This document shows, piece after piece, positions 9,179-17,258 of a DNA stretch of 64,000 bases; positions within the stretch are counted from its first letter, which is position 1, and each line of letters starts with the position of its first letter. Below the pieces are notes generated by a model. It worked only from the letters and a program-made list of their open reading frames with translations. It was not told the DNA's origin and did no database searches. Position numbers and translations under genes: made by a program. The DNA is from Lutibacter sp. (GTDB taxonomy: Bacteria; Bacteroidota; Bacteroidia; Flavobacteriales; Flavobacteriaceae), in contig NZ_JABDRI010000036.1 of assembly GCF_013041805.1 (NCBI RefSeq), forward strand, positions 53,521 through 117,520, read 5' to 3'.

Positions 9179-10183
9179 CTAATGAATAATTTTAAACATT
9201 AATTCTTTTAATAAATCTCTACTAGACAAAGCATTTGCACCAACACCCTTGCTTTTAACATCTGCTTCACGCAATAAAGCAATTACTTGAGAAACTTTTC
9301 TCATCGGGTAATTTTTAGCTGCTGTACTATAATCTGAAACAAAATAAGGATTTACTTTTAAAGCTCTGGCTACATTATTTTTAGAGGTATCTTTTAAACT
9401 ATGAAAAATAAGTAATTGTGTAAAAAAACTATTTAACAACGAAATGGTCATTACCATTGGGTTTGCCTTTGGGTTTTGGGCAAAATAATTAATAATACTA
9501 TTAACTTTAAATACATTACGCTCCCCAATTGCTTTCCGTAATTCAAAATTATTATAATCTTTACTTATCCCAATATTCTCTTCAATATCCTTTGGTGTAA
9601 TTGTAGAATTCAAAGGTAAAATTAGCATTAATTTATCAAGCTCGTTATTTATTTTGCTTAAATCGTTTCCTAAAAATTCAACTAACATTAAAGATGCCTT
9701 GGTATCTATTTTATAGTTTTTACCAGATAAAACACGGCGAATCCATTCTGCAACCTGATTTTCATATAGCTTTTTACTTTCATAGATTAAACCATTTTTT
9801 TGAATGGCTTTATACAACTTTTTACGCCTATCAATAGTCTTATACTTATAACAAATAACTAAAACTGTTGAAGGCTGAGGGTTATCTACATACGAAACTA
9901 ACTTTTCAATACTCCTTGATAAATCTTGTGCTTCTTTAACAATAACCACCTGCCGTTCTGCCATCATTGGAAAACGCTTTGCATGGTCAGAAATTTCTTC
10001 AATAGCAACATCTCTGCCATACAAAACCATTTGATTAAAACCTTTTTCTTCTTCAGAGAGTATATTGTCCTGAATAAATTCAGAGATTTTATCAATATAG
10101 TAAGGCTCTTCACCCATTAAAAAATAAATAGGTTTAATATTTCCGTTTTTAATATCAGAAACTATTTTAGTAACGTCACTCAT
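9179..10183 (-). CDS. holA: DNA polymerase III subunit delta
   Basis: Delta subunit of the clamp loader, which opens the beta sliding clamp. The 334-residue protein has the N-terminal IKPIYFLMGEEPYYIDKI with a degenerate AAA+ fold, the FPMMAERQVVIVKEAQDL segment that follows the clamp-contacting region, LSKINNELDKL and a C-terminal helical collar with SRDLLKELMFKI. Length is normal. It is divergent from the HsdR-N protein gene (starts 29 bp apart). The two are often neighbours in Bacteroidetes genomes, as far as I recall. Confidence 0.93.
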   Translation of the reverse strand: MSDVTKIVSDIKNGNIKPIYFLMGEEPYYIDKISEFIQDNILSEEEKGFNQMVLYGRDVAIEEISDHAKRFPMMAERQVVIVKEAQDLSRSIEKLVSYVDNPQPSTVLVICYKYKTIDRRKKLYKAIQKNGLIYESKKLYENQVAEWIRRVLSGKNYKIDTKASLMLVEFLGNDLSKINNELDKLMLILPLNSTITPKDIEENIGISKDYNNFELRKAIGERNVFKVNSIINYFAQNPKANPMVMTISLLNSFFTQLLIFHSLKDTSKNNVARALKVNPYFVSDYSTAAKNYPMRKVSQVIALLREADVKSKGVGANALSSRDLLKELMFKIIH

Positions 10184-10200
10184 TTATTAAAAAAAATTAG

Positions 10201-10208
10201 CATTTTTG
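10201..10208 (+). promoter_or_regulatory. Imperfect -7 box abutting the HsdR-N gene
   Basis: CATTTTTG differs from TAnnTTTG at the first base and ends 4 nt before the ATG at 10213. It has the same spacing as the rlmH, glycosyltransferase, histidine kinase and adenine deaminase boxes. Confidence 0.4.
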
Positions 10209-10212
10209 CTAT

Positions 10213-10659
10213 ATGTATGCATTGAATTTACCAACATATAAATTCAGAATCAAAAGTACCAAAAATAAGTATGAAATTTTTGATATTGTTCGAAAAAAAT
10301 ATGTAGTTCTAACTCCTGAAGAATGGGTTCGTCAACATCTAATCCATTATTTGATAGAAGAGAAAAAATATCCAATTTCATTAATTGCTGTGGAAAAACA
10401 ACTCACTATTAACAAATTAACAAAACGCACTGATATTTTGGTTTTTAATACAGACGGTTTACCACACATTATTGTTGAGTGCAAATCGCCCACCATAAAA
10501 ATATCTCAAAATACATTTGACCAAATTGCACGTTACAATTTAAAATTGAATGCAAACTATTTAATAGTTAGTAATGGTCTAGAACATTTTAATTGTAAAA
10601 TGGATGTTGAAAATGAAGCCTATCTATTTTTAGAAACTATACCAAACTACAAACCATAA
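10213..10659 (+). CDS. Stand-alone HsdR N-terminal-like (PD-(D/E)XK) protein
   Basis: A 148-residue protein resembling the type I restriction enzyme R-subunit N-terminal nuclease domain (HSDR_N_2). The nuclease core is visible: VRQHLIHYLIEEKKYP, then KRTDILVFNTDG with Asp74, and IVECKSP with Glu89 and Lys91, giving a D-x(14)-ExK arrangement. No helicase domain, specificity subunit or methylase is present, so it is not a restriction system by itself. Its role is unknown; a DNA-processing or repair function beside holA is a reasonable guess only. No other plausible start exists before residue 115. Confidence 0.82.
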   Translation: MYALNLPTYKFRIKSTKNKYEIFDIVRKKYVVLTPEEWVRQHLIHYLIEEKKYPISLIAVEKQLTINKLTKRTDILVFNTDGLPHIIVECKSPTIKISQNTFDQIARYNLKLNANYLIVSNGLEHFNCKMDVENEAYLFLETIPNYKP

Positions 10660-10697
10660 TAATGAAGACTTTAATTTTAATTCTATCATTTTTAAAG

Positions 10698-10705
10698 TAA
10701 GTTTG
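10698..10705 (+). promoter_or_regulatory. -7 box abutting the glycosyltransferase GTG start
   Basis: TAAGTTTG ends 5 nt before the GTG at 10711. The predicted transcription start falls on or beside the start codon. Confidence 0.55.
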
Positions 10706-10710
10706 CACAA

Positions 10711-11709
10711 GTGAAAATAGCCATTGTCATATTAAATTGGAATGGGGAAAAATTATTAGAAAAATTTATTCCTTCAATAGTAAAATATAGTAAGTTAAGT
10801 ACCGTTGAAATTGTACTCGCAGATAATAATTCAACCGATGATTCAGTAGCTTTTATTGAAAAAAATTTTCCTCAAATAACTATAGTAAAGAATGCCAAAA
10901 ATGGAGGCTATGCCAAAGGTTATAATGATGCCTTGAAGCACGTATCTGCTGATATTTATGCCTTAGTAAATTCCGATATTGAAGTAACTGATGGTTGGTT
11001 AAATACAATAATTTCAATATTTGAAAACGAGCCTGAAACAGCCATTATTCAGCCTAAAATTTTAGATTACAAAGACAAATCCAAATTTGAATACGCTGGT
11101 GCTGCTGGAGGGTTTATAGATAAATTTGGATACCCATATTGTAGAGGTCGTATTTTTAACAATTTAGAAACTGATAAACTTCAATATAATGATATTACTG
11201 AAATTTTTTGGGCATCTGGAGCTTGCTTTTTTATTCGAGCATCTATTTTTAATCAATTAAATGGTTTTGATGAAAACTATTTTGCACATCAAGAGGAAAT
11301 AGATTTATGTTGGAGAACAAAAAACCTTCAAAAAAATATTAAATACGTCGGTACTTCGACAGTATTTCATATTGGTGGAGCAACATTAAAGGAGGCTAGT
11401 CCGAGAAAAACATTCTTAAATTTCAGAAATAGCTTATTTACTCTAGTTAAAAATTTACCAACAAATAAATTAATTCCCATTATTTTTTCTCGTCTGGTTT
11501 TAGATGGAATAGCTGCTGTAAAATTTATAGTTGAATTACGCCCAAAACATACTTTAGCCATAGTTAAGGCTCATATTAGTTTTTATTACTACTTACCTAC
11601 TATGCTAAAAAAAAGAAAAAGTTATACCCAAAATAATAATTACTACACGAGAAAAAGTATTGTTTGGAGCTATTTTGTTTTAGGTAAAAAGACTTTTAGA
11701 GATTTATAA
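10711..11709 (+). CDS. Family 2 glycosyltransferase
   Basis: A 332-residue GT-A enzyme of the rhamnosyltransferase-like GT2 group. Motifs are VILNWNGEKLLEKF, the nucleotide-binding LADNNSTDDS, NGGYAKGYNDAL, the metal-binding VNSDIEV (DxD-like), and ASGACFFIRASIF with the acceptor-site NGFDENYFAHQEEIDLCWR. It probably adds a sugar to a cell-surface polysaccharide or LPS, but donor and acceptor cannot be read. It starts with GTG (KIAIVILNWNG follows), with no earlier usable start. Its end overlaps the end of the convergent Sua5 gene by 6 nt. Confidence 0.93.
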   Translation: MKIAIVILNWNGEKLLEKFIPSIVKYSKLSTVEIVLADNNSTDDSVAFIEKNFPQITIVKNAKNGGYAKGYNDALKHVSADIYALVNSDIEVTDGWLNTIISIFENEPETAIIQPKILDYKDKSKFEYAGAAGGFIDKFGYPYCRGRIFNNLETDKLQYNDITEIFWASGACFFIRASIFNQLNGFDENYFAHQEEIDLCWRTKNLQKNIKYVGTSTVFHIGGATLKEASPRKTFLNFRNSLFTLVKNLPTNKLIPIIFSRLVLDGIAAVKFIVELRPKHTLAIVKAHISFYYYLPTMLKKRKSYTQNNNYYTRKSIVWSYFVLGKKTFRDL

Positions 11710-12324
11710 AAAATCTATACTTCCTTTTCCTTCCCTTAAGATTGTGATTTCATCATCAGACAAGTCAATTACTGTTGAAGGGATATTCCCTCCAAAACCA
11801 CCATCAATAATAAGATCAACTTTATGTTGCCACTTTTCAAAAATCAATTCTGGATCGGTGGTATATTCTAACAAGTCATCTTCATCATAAATTGATGTTG
11901 ATACAATTGGGTTTCCCAATCGTTTAACTAATTCTCTGATAATATTATTATTTGGTATTCGAATACCAACCGTATTTTTCTTTTTAAATACCTTAGGTAA
12001 ATTGTTATTTCCAGGCAATATAAAAGTATAAGGCCCAGGCAAGGCCTTTTTAAGAATTTTATAGGTAGCGGTATCAATTTGTTTTACATAATCCGATAGG
12101 TTACTCAAATCATAACAAATAAAAGAAAAATTAGACTTTTCAAGTTTAATTCCTTTAATTTTTGCAACTTTTTCCATTGCTTTGGTATTGGTAATATCGC
12201 AACCAATACCATAGACAGTATCTGTTGGGTAAATAATTAATCCTCCCTTTTTTAAAACTGCGATTACCTTTTCAATTTCTCGCTCATTTGGGTTTTCTTC
12301 ATATATTTTAATTCCTATTGCCAT
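11704..12324 (-). CDS. L-threonylcarbamoyladenylate synthase (Sua5/YciO/YrdC family)
   Basis: Makes the threonylcarbamoyl-AMP intermediate used for the t6A37 modification of ANN-decoding tRNAs. The 206-residue protein has the YrdC signature: KKGGLIIYPTDTVYGIGCD, KIKGIKLEKSNFSFICYD, the PGPYTFIL block, VGIRIPNN, and the C-terminal STVIDLSDDEITILREGKG. There is no long Sua5 C-terminal domain, so it is the short (TsaC- or YciO-like) form; YciO paralogues exist, so TsaC activity is likely but not certain. The 3' end overlaps the glycosyltransferase gene by 6 nt. A -7 box lies 14 nt upstream. Confidence 0.88.
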   Translation of the reverse strand: MAIGIKIYEENPNEREIEKVIAVLKKGGLIIYPTDTVYGIGCDITNTKAMEKVAKIKGIKLEKSNFSFICYDLSNLSDYVKQIDTATYKILKKALPGPYTFILPGNNNLPKVFKKKNTVGIRIPNNNIIRELVKRLGNPIVSTSIYDEDDLLEYTTDPELIFEKWQHKVDLIIDGGFGGNIPSTVIDLSDDEITILREGKGSIDFL

Positions 12325-12338
12325 ATCAAAAGTTTAAA

Positions 12339-12346
12339 CAAATATA
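12339..12346 (-). promoter_or_regulatory. -7 box of the Sua5-type gene
   Basis: TATATTTG on the minus strand, ending 14 nt before the ATG at 12324, is an exact TAnnTTTG match. It lies just beyond the response-regulator terminator. Confidence 0.6.
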
Positions 12347-12364
12347 CTCTTTTAAAACATAAAA

Positions 12365-12387
12365 AAAACCTGCTAAAAGCAGGTTTT
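12365..12387 (-). terminator. Rho-independent terminator of the two-component operon
   Basis: AAAACCTGC, loop TAAAA, GCAGGTTTT form a 9-bp stem. On the minus strand it is followed by a run of T and lies 13 nt after the response-regulator stop. Confidence 0.85.
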
Positions 12388-12400
12388 ATATAGTCTTTAG

Positions 12401-13096
12401 TTATTTTTCTAACAATCTAAATCCTTCACCATGAATATTTAAAATTTCTACATTTTCATCTTTCTTTAAATACTTCCGAAGTTTTGCAATATAAACATCC
12501 ATACTACGTGATGTAAAATAATTATCATCTCTCCAAATTTTTGTTAGTGCTAATTCACGAGGCATTAAATCATTTTTATAAGTTGCTAACATTTTTAACA
12601 ATTTACTTTCTTTTGGAGATAATTTTTGAGCTTCTTCACCTTTAAAAGCTAAGTGGCGTAATTTAGAATTGAAACTAAATTGACCAATATTAAACTCAAA
12701 AGTTTCCTCCTCAGTAGTCTGTTCACTTTCTTTACGCTGTAGAATAGCTTTTATTTTGTAAAGTAAGACCTCCGAATCAAATGGTTTGTTTAAATAATCA
12801 TCTGCACCCGCTTGATAACCTTTTAAAACATCTTCTTTCATTGTCTTTGCAGTCAAAAATATAATGGGTACTTCTGCGTCTGAAGCCCGTATATCTTTTG
12901 CTAATGAAAAGCCGTCTTTTCTAGGCATCATTACATCTAAAATACATAAATCAAAATCATCATTTTTAAACATAATTAATCCTTCCAAACCATCTTTGGC
13001 TAAGGTTACGTCATATTCATTTATTAATAAATAATCTTTTAAAACGGTTCCAAAATTTGGATCATCTTCTACTAGTAAAATTTTGTTGTTTTGCAT
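12401..13096 (-). CDS. OmpR-family response regulator
   Basis: A 231-residue transcription factor with an N-terminal receiver domain and a C-terminal winged-helix DNA-binding domain. The acidic pair is in LLVEDDPNF, the phosphoacceptor is Asp54 in CILDVMMP, the conserved Thr is in FLTAKT and Lys104 is in LNKPFD. The DNA-binding half starts near residue 130, with LSPKESKLLKML and the recognition-helix region TSRSMDVYIAKLRKYL. It follows the histidine kinase by 11 nt and is surely its partner. It resembles the widely conserved Bacteroidetes RprY-type regulator. Its targets cannot be read from the sequence. Confidence 0.93.
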   Translation of the reverse strand: MQNNKILLVEDDPNFGTVLKDYLLINEYDVTLAKDGLEGLIMFKNDDFDLCILDVMMPRKDGFSLAKDIRASDAEVPIIFLTAKTMKEDVLKGYQAGADDYLNKPFDSEVLLYKIKAILQRKESEQTTEEETFEFNIGQFSFNSKLRHLAFKGEEAQKLSPKESKLLKMLATYKNDLMPRELALTKIWRDDNYFTSRSMDVYIAKLRKYLKKDENVEILNIHGEGFRLLEK

Positions 13097-13107
13097 ATTT
13101 CTTGTAT

Positions 13108-14676
13108 TTAAATCAAGGGTAATTTTATTGTAAAAGTACTTCCTATTCCTTTTGAACTCTCAACAAAAACCTCTCCTTGGTGAATTTCTATTATTTTTTT
13201 AACGTATGAAAGACCTAAACCGTGCCCTTTCACATTGTGAATATTTCCTGTTTCTTCTCTATAAAACTTTTTAAAGATATTTTTCTGAACACTTTTGCTC
13301 ATTCCAATCCCTTTATCTTTTACTTTTATCAAAATAAATTTATCACTATTTTCAGTCATAATGTCAATTTTAGGCGCTTCATCTGAATATTTAATAGCAT
13401 TGTCTAACATGTTTACGATAACATTTGTAAAATGGAAATGATTCGCCAATATTTCTGATAAACTGGCTTTCAAATGAACATTAATATAACCTCCTTTATC
13501 TTTTACTAATAACTCAACATGTGTAATTGCCTCTTCAATACTTTCGTGAACATCCAATGCCTCTCTATTTACATCCAGCTGATTTTTCTCTAATTTCGAA
13601 ATTCGTAATACATTTTCAACTTGCGCGTGCATTCGTTTATTTTCATCACGAATCATTTTAACATATCTTAAAACCTTATCACTATCATTAATTATCTTAG
13701 GATTTTTAATAGCATCTAATGCTAAATTAATAGTTGCAATAGGTGTTTTAAATTCATGCGTCATATTATTTATAAAATCTGTCTTTATTTCTGAAATTTG
13801 TTTTTGTCTAACTAACTGATATAGCGCACTAACAAATGCCAAAATTATAATTAACACGAAAAATGCAGACAGCATTAGAATTTTAGAAATCGAACTTAAA
13901 ATAAAATTTTTCTTTTCAGGAAAAGTAACAAATAATTGAAAATTACTATTTCCATTAGCATCTGCAAACATTGGTACTTTATAACTTTTACCAGCCTCTT
14001 TTCTAAAATACCCAGATTTTACCTGTGTTGCTAATCCGTTGCTATAGATTCCATATTTAAAATCGGTAGTAACACCCCTTACTGCTAATTCATTACTTAA
14101 CCTAAACGTAATTTCTTGATTACTAACTCTTTTATGAATAGGCAGCCCAGATCTTGTAGCGTCAAATGCAGGTTCTAATTTAGCTTTTTCAGCTTTATCA
14201 ATTCTACTAATTTTAACATATTGTTCTTTTGGTGGTGAAACCAAACCTCCATCATTATCTAAAACTTTCTCTTTTTCTATTACAATCTCTTCTTTACTAT
14301 AAATTTCTTTAAAATTTATCGAATCGTTTTCAAAGAACTCTGTTGGCACTTTATAATTTGCCTCAATAATACTCTGCGAATAAGAAAATTTTTCGTTATT
14401 AGTAGTGTCTATTTTCTCATAAATAAACTTACTAATATCAGAATAACTTAATTTATTTCCTGCTCCAACTCTTTCAGAAATGTCATCATAAAATTCTTCA
14501 AATTCTCTTTCCTTTATATCTTCAGAAACTTTAGCCAACGCAAACTTCACATTAGAGGTAAATTGCTCTTCTGTAATTTCTATCGTATTTTTAATCCAAA
14601 ATACTTGAACGGAAATAATACCAATCAAGGCAATACTCATTAAAATAATGATGAGTACAAAGATTCTTTTTCTCAT
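13108..14676 (-). CDS. Sensor histidine kinase
   Basis: A 522-residue membrane sensor kinase. One membrane helix lies at about residues 5-27 and a second near 265-290, enclosing a periplasmic domain of about 235 residues rich in charged residues and without a sensor motif I recognise. The cytoplasmic kinase has the H-box MTHEFKTP with His307, N-box NMLDNAIKYSDE, G1 DKGIGMS and G2 GHGLGLSYVKKI. No HAMP or PAS domain is evident. It resembles the Bacteroidetes RprX-type kinase paired with RprY. A -7 box ends just 5 nt before the ATG, so its mRNA may be leaderless. Confidence 0.93.
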   Translation of the reverse strand: MRKRIFVLIIILMSIALIGIISVQVFWIKNTIEITEEQFTSNVKFALAKVSEDIKEREFEEFYDDISERVGAGNKLSYSDISKFIYEKIDTTNNEKFSYSQSIIEANYKVPTEFFENDSINFKEIYSKEEIVIEKEKVLDNDGGLVSPPKEQYVKISRIDKAEKAKLEPAFDATRSGLPIHKRVSNQEITFRLSNELAVRGVTTDFKYGIYSNGLATQVKSGYFRKEAGKSYKVPMFADANGNSNFQLFVTFPEKKNFILSSISKILMLSAFFVLIIILAFVSALYQLVRQKQISEIKTDFINNMTHEFKTPIATINLALDAIKNPKIINDSDKVLRYVKMIRDENKRMHAQVENVLRISKLEKNQLDVNREALDVHESIEEAITHVELLVKDKGGYINVHLKASLSEILANHFHFTNVIVNMLDNAIKYSDEAPKIDIMTENSDKFILIKVKDKGIGMSKSVQKNIFKKFYREETGNIHNVKGHGLGLSYVKKIIEIHQGEVFVESSKGIGSTFTIKLPLI

Positions 14677-14681
14677 TAGTC

Positions 14682-14689
14682 CAAAATTA
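14682..14689 (-). promoter_or_regulatory. -7 box abutting the histidine kinase start
   Basis: TAATTTTG on the minus strand, an exact TAnnTTTG match, ends 5 nt before the ATG at 14676. Confidence 0.55.
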
Positions 14690-14774
14690 AACCTTTCATA
14701 GTATTTATGTTAAAATTTAACGTAAGTTAACAACAAATATAATAATTTAACATTATTTTAAGAGATATTATAAT

Positions 14775-15359
14775 TTAAGAAGCTGTTTTAATTAAATCAT
14801 AAATAGTGTCAACTTGTAATTTAGTATCTTCTACTGTTTGATTGTTTACTACAAAATGAGCCTTTTTTATTTTATAATCATCTGCTAGTTGATTTTTTAT
14901 TCTATTTTTGATTTGTTTCTCAGTAGTTTTATCACGTAACATAATACGCTGTATTCTATCATCTAAATTTGCAATTACAGTAATTAAAAAGTTACACAAA
15001 GAGTCACTTCCACTTTCAAATAATATTGCTGATTCATAAAGTACAATTTTAGCTTTTGAGTTATGAATAAATTCTTTAAAATGCTCACGAACTTTTGGAT
15101 GAACTATCCTATTCAAACGAAGTAATTTTTCTTTATCATTAAAAACAACTTCAGCAATATATTGCCTATTTAAAGTTTGATTAACATAAGCGTTCTCTCC
15201 GAAAATTTGCTGAATTTGTTGAATTAATTCCAAATCCGAATTCATTAATTTTTTAGCCTCAATATCAGCAATATACACCTCAGCTCCAAGCTTTTGAAAC
15301 ATCTTCAAAACAGTAGTTTTACCACTACCTATTCCTCCTGTTAAGCCAATTATTTTCAT
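14775..15359 (-). CDS. coaE: Dephospho-CoA kinase
   Basis: Catalyses the last step of coenzyme A synthesis, ATP-dependent 3'-phosphorylation of dephospho-CoA. The 194-residue protein opens with the P-loop IGLTGGIGSGKTTVLKMF, then VYIADIEAKKLM (the substrate-binding DxxA motif), HPKVREHF and the LYESAILFESG segment. Length is normal. Its ATG overlaps the stop of the YbbR gene by 4 nt, so it is translationally coupled to that gene. Confidence 0.96.
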   Translation of the reverse strand: MKIIGLTGGIGSGKTTVLKMFQKLGAEVYIADIEAKKLMNSDLELIQQIQQIFGENAYVNQTLNRQYIAEVVFNDKEKLLRLNRIVHPKVREHFKEFIHNSKAKIVLYESAILFESGSDSLCNFLITVIANLDDRIQRIMLRDKTTEKQIKNRIKNQLADDYKIKKAHFVVNNQTVEDTKLQVDTIYDLIKTAS

Positions 15360-16324
15360 TTTTGAATCAAGAATTCGATTTGTGATGGATAAATCTTAAG
15401 TGAAGATATAAATTCACTTTTATGCTGTATGATAGGTGTTAAGTATTGAATTAATGTGTCTCTTCTATATTGATCATAATCAAATACAATTAAAAAGCTA
15501 TTTGCATTAATCTTGTTAAAATTTGTAAGACCAACTTGATAAACAACTTCAATTTCTCTTGGAAATGTATTCATTCTAATATCCTCTGGCTTATTAATTA
15601 TGTTTACCGGAACTTTAAATTTACCCTCTGTAAACTTATCCACAGTTGCCGTTACTTTTACGTGAGTTGTTGAAACATTTAAAAACTTGTTTTTGGGTGG
15701 TAATTTTAAACTTAACTCTGTATTTATATTTTCAAAAACATCTTCAATCTCCAATCTTGACGTGCTTATTTCTTGAATAGAATCAATTAGTTTCTCCGAT
15801 CCAGTAACTAACACAGAATCTGGAGTTACTTTTATAATATCAATTAAATTGTACCCCAATTTATATTTTATATTTAGTGATGGATTAACAGGTACTTTTT
15901 TTGATTTATTAATTCCTAAATCAAAAAAAATAGTATCCTCAATAATATTTAAAATTTCTGTTTCTTTATTCAATTGCTCGTTTAAAGATGCAATTTGATT
16001 ATTAGGTATTATATAATATTTGGAATCATTTTTAATAGTGTTTTTTAAGTTTATAGCTAATTTTTGAGCTTTTATTTTATGTCTTAATAGCATGAACCCA
16101 GGCGCTTTTAAGCTCACATTGACTTTTGAAGTTGGTGTACTTTGTAACAATTTATTTGCTGGTAGATTGGTATAAACTACATTAAATTTTACCGTACTTA
16201 TTGATATTTTAGAAAGTTCAATTAATAACCAAATTATTGAAGTAAGTACTAAAATAAATGCAAAAACTTTTACTTTTCTTTTAGTGCTAATTGAAATGTT
16301 TGTTTGATTTTTCTCGAATTTCAT
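15356..16324 (-). CDS. YbbR/CdaR-like domain protein
   Basis: A 322-residue protein with one N-terminal membrane helix (about residues 18-38, VFAFILVLTSIIWLLIELSK) and an extracytoplasmic region with YbbR-type repeats, for example LLQSTPTSKVNVSLKAPGF and VTPDSVLVTGSEKLID. In Firmicutes, YbbR (CdaR) regulates the diadenylate cyclase CdaA. In this lineage it is placed between yajC and coaE, so that role is not established. It has no cyclase neighbour in this window. Confidence 0.75.
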   Translation of the reverse strand: MKFEKNQTNISISTKRKVKVFAFILVLTSIIWLLIELSKISISTVKFNVVYTNLPANKLLQSTPTSKVNVSLKAPGFMLLRHKIKAQKLAINLKNTIKNDSKYYIIPNNQIASLNEQLNKETEILNIIEDTIFFDLGINKSKKVPVNPSLNIKYKLGYNLIDIIKVTPDSVLVTGSEKLIDSIQEISTSRLEIEDVFENINTELSLKLPPKNKFLNVSTTHVKVTATVDKFTEGKFKVPVNIINKPEDIRMNTFPREIEVVYQVGLTNFNKINANSFLIVFDYDQYRRDTLIQYLTPIIQHKSEFISSLKIYPSQIEFLIQK

Positions 16325-16351
16325 TGTTAAAAATTGAACTTTAAATATACA

Positions 16352-16381
16352 AAAAAAGTGAGCTAATTAGCTCACTTTTTT
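16352..16381 (-). terminator. Palindromic terminator after yajC
   Basis: A perfect 30-nt palindrome, A6-GTGAGCTAATTAGCTCAC-T6, lies in the gap between the yajC stop and the YbbR start. A-tracts on both flanks allow it to act on either strand. Confidence 0.85.
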
Positions 16382-16400
16382 AATTCTATAGGCAACCTTT

Positions 16401-16721
16401 TTATTTCACAACTTTAGGAGCCTGAAGTTTTTTACTCATTTCCATAGAAATAGCTGAACGCTCAAATTTAATTTTACCTGCACCTGTTTCAAGAATAACG
16501 GTATTATCACTATCAACTATGTCTAATATTTTACCGTGAATACCACTAGTTGTAATTACTTTATTTCCTTTAGCTATGGATGCTTGAAATAATTTCTCAT
16601 TTTTTTGACGTTTCATTTGAGGCCTTATCATAAATAGATAAATAACCAAAAACATTAATAAAAATGGTAGCATTCCAGATAAAGCGCCTCCATCAAATTG
16701 TAAAAATATTGTTGAATACAT
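16401..16721 (-). CDS. yajC: Preprotein translocase auxiliary subunit YajC
   Basis: A 106-residue protein with a single membrane helix (about residues 15-33) and a small cytoplasmic domain. It belongs to the SecDF-YajC complex that assists protein export and YidC. The YajC signature is clear: YLFMIRPQMKRQKNEKLFQAS, KGNKVITTSGIHGKI and DNTVILETGAGKIKFERSAI. It lies in the conserved order nusB-DUF1573-yajC-ybbR-coaE, and a strong palindromic terminator separates it from ybbR. Confidence 0.95.
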   Translation of the reverse strand: MYSTIFLQFDGGALSGMLPFLLMFLVIYLFMIRPQMKRQKNEKLFQASIAKGNKVITTSGIHGKILDIVDSDNTVILETGAGKIKFERSAISMEMSKKLQAPKVVK

Positions 16722-16768
16722 ATATGTAATTTTAATTTAATTATGTTTTTATAATGTCTTAGTAAAAC

Positions 16769-17224
16769 TTACTTGGATTCTGCAAGAACAATCCCCTTTA
16801 CTCTTAAAACTTCTGTACCTTTTTCAGTATTTGTTTTAAGTGTAATAGATTTATTATTGTTACCCACTTTACCTCTAGAATTAAATTTAAATTTAAGTTC
16901 AGCCGTAGCACCTGGTTGAATAGGTTCTTTTGGCCAAGAAGGAACAGTACATCCGCAAGATGGTTTCGCATCAAGAATTAATAAATCAACTTTTCCAACA
17001 TTAGTAATACTAAAAACTCCATCAATAACTTCTCCTTCTTTAATCGTTCCAAATTCAAACTCAGTTTTATCAAATTTAGCAATTGGAGAACCTAAATTAA
17101 TTTTAGCGTCTCTTTCTTTAGCAATTTCTAAATTGGTCGACTTAATTTTTGATGCTGCATTATCTTTGCAAGAAACAATACCTAAACTCAAAACAGTAAT
17201 AATTATAACAGTGATTTTTTTCAT
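16769..17224 (-). CDS. DUF1573 lipoprotein
   Basis: A 151-residue exported protein. The N-terminal signal ends in GIVSC (Cys19), predicting a lipoprotein. The DUF1573 domain follows, with FDKTEFEFGTIKEGE, FSITNVGKVDLLILDAKPSCGC and PGATAELKFKFNSRG, an immunoglobulin-like ASH/PapD-type fold common in Bacteroidetes. The function is unknown. It follows nusB and precedes yajC. Confidence 0.88.
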   Translation of the reverse strand: MKKITVIIITVLSLGIVSCKDNAASKIKSTNLEIAKERDAKINLGSPIAKFDKTEFEFGTIKEGEVIDGVFSITNVGKVDLLILDAKPSCGCTVPSWPKEPIQPGATAELKFKFNSRGKVGNNNKSITLKTNTEKGTEVLRVKGIVLAESK

Positions 17225-17258
17225 TTTTAAACGTTTTTTATTTTGTAAAAATATAAAA

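Noticed and set aside
8948..9202. An 84-codon plus-strand frame inside the M28 peptidase
   Set aside because: It overlaps the well-supported peptidase gene in another frame and has no homology or start signal.
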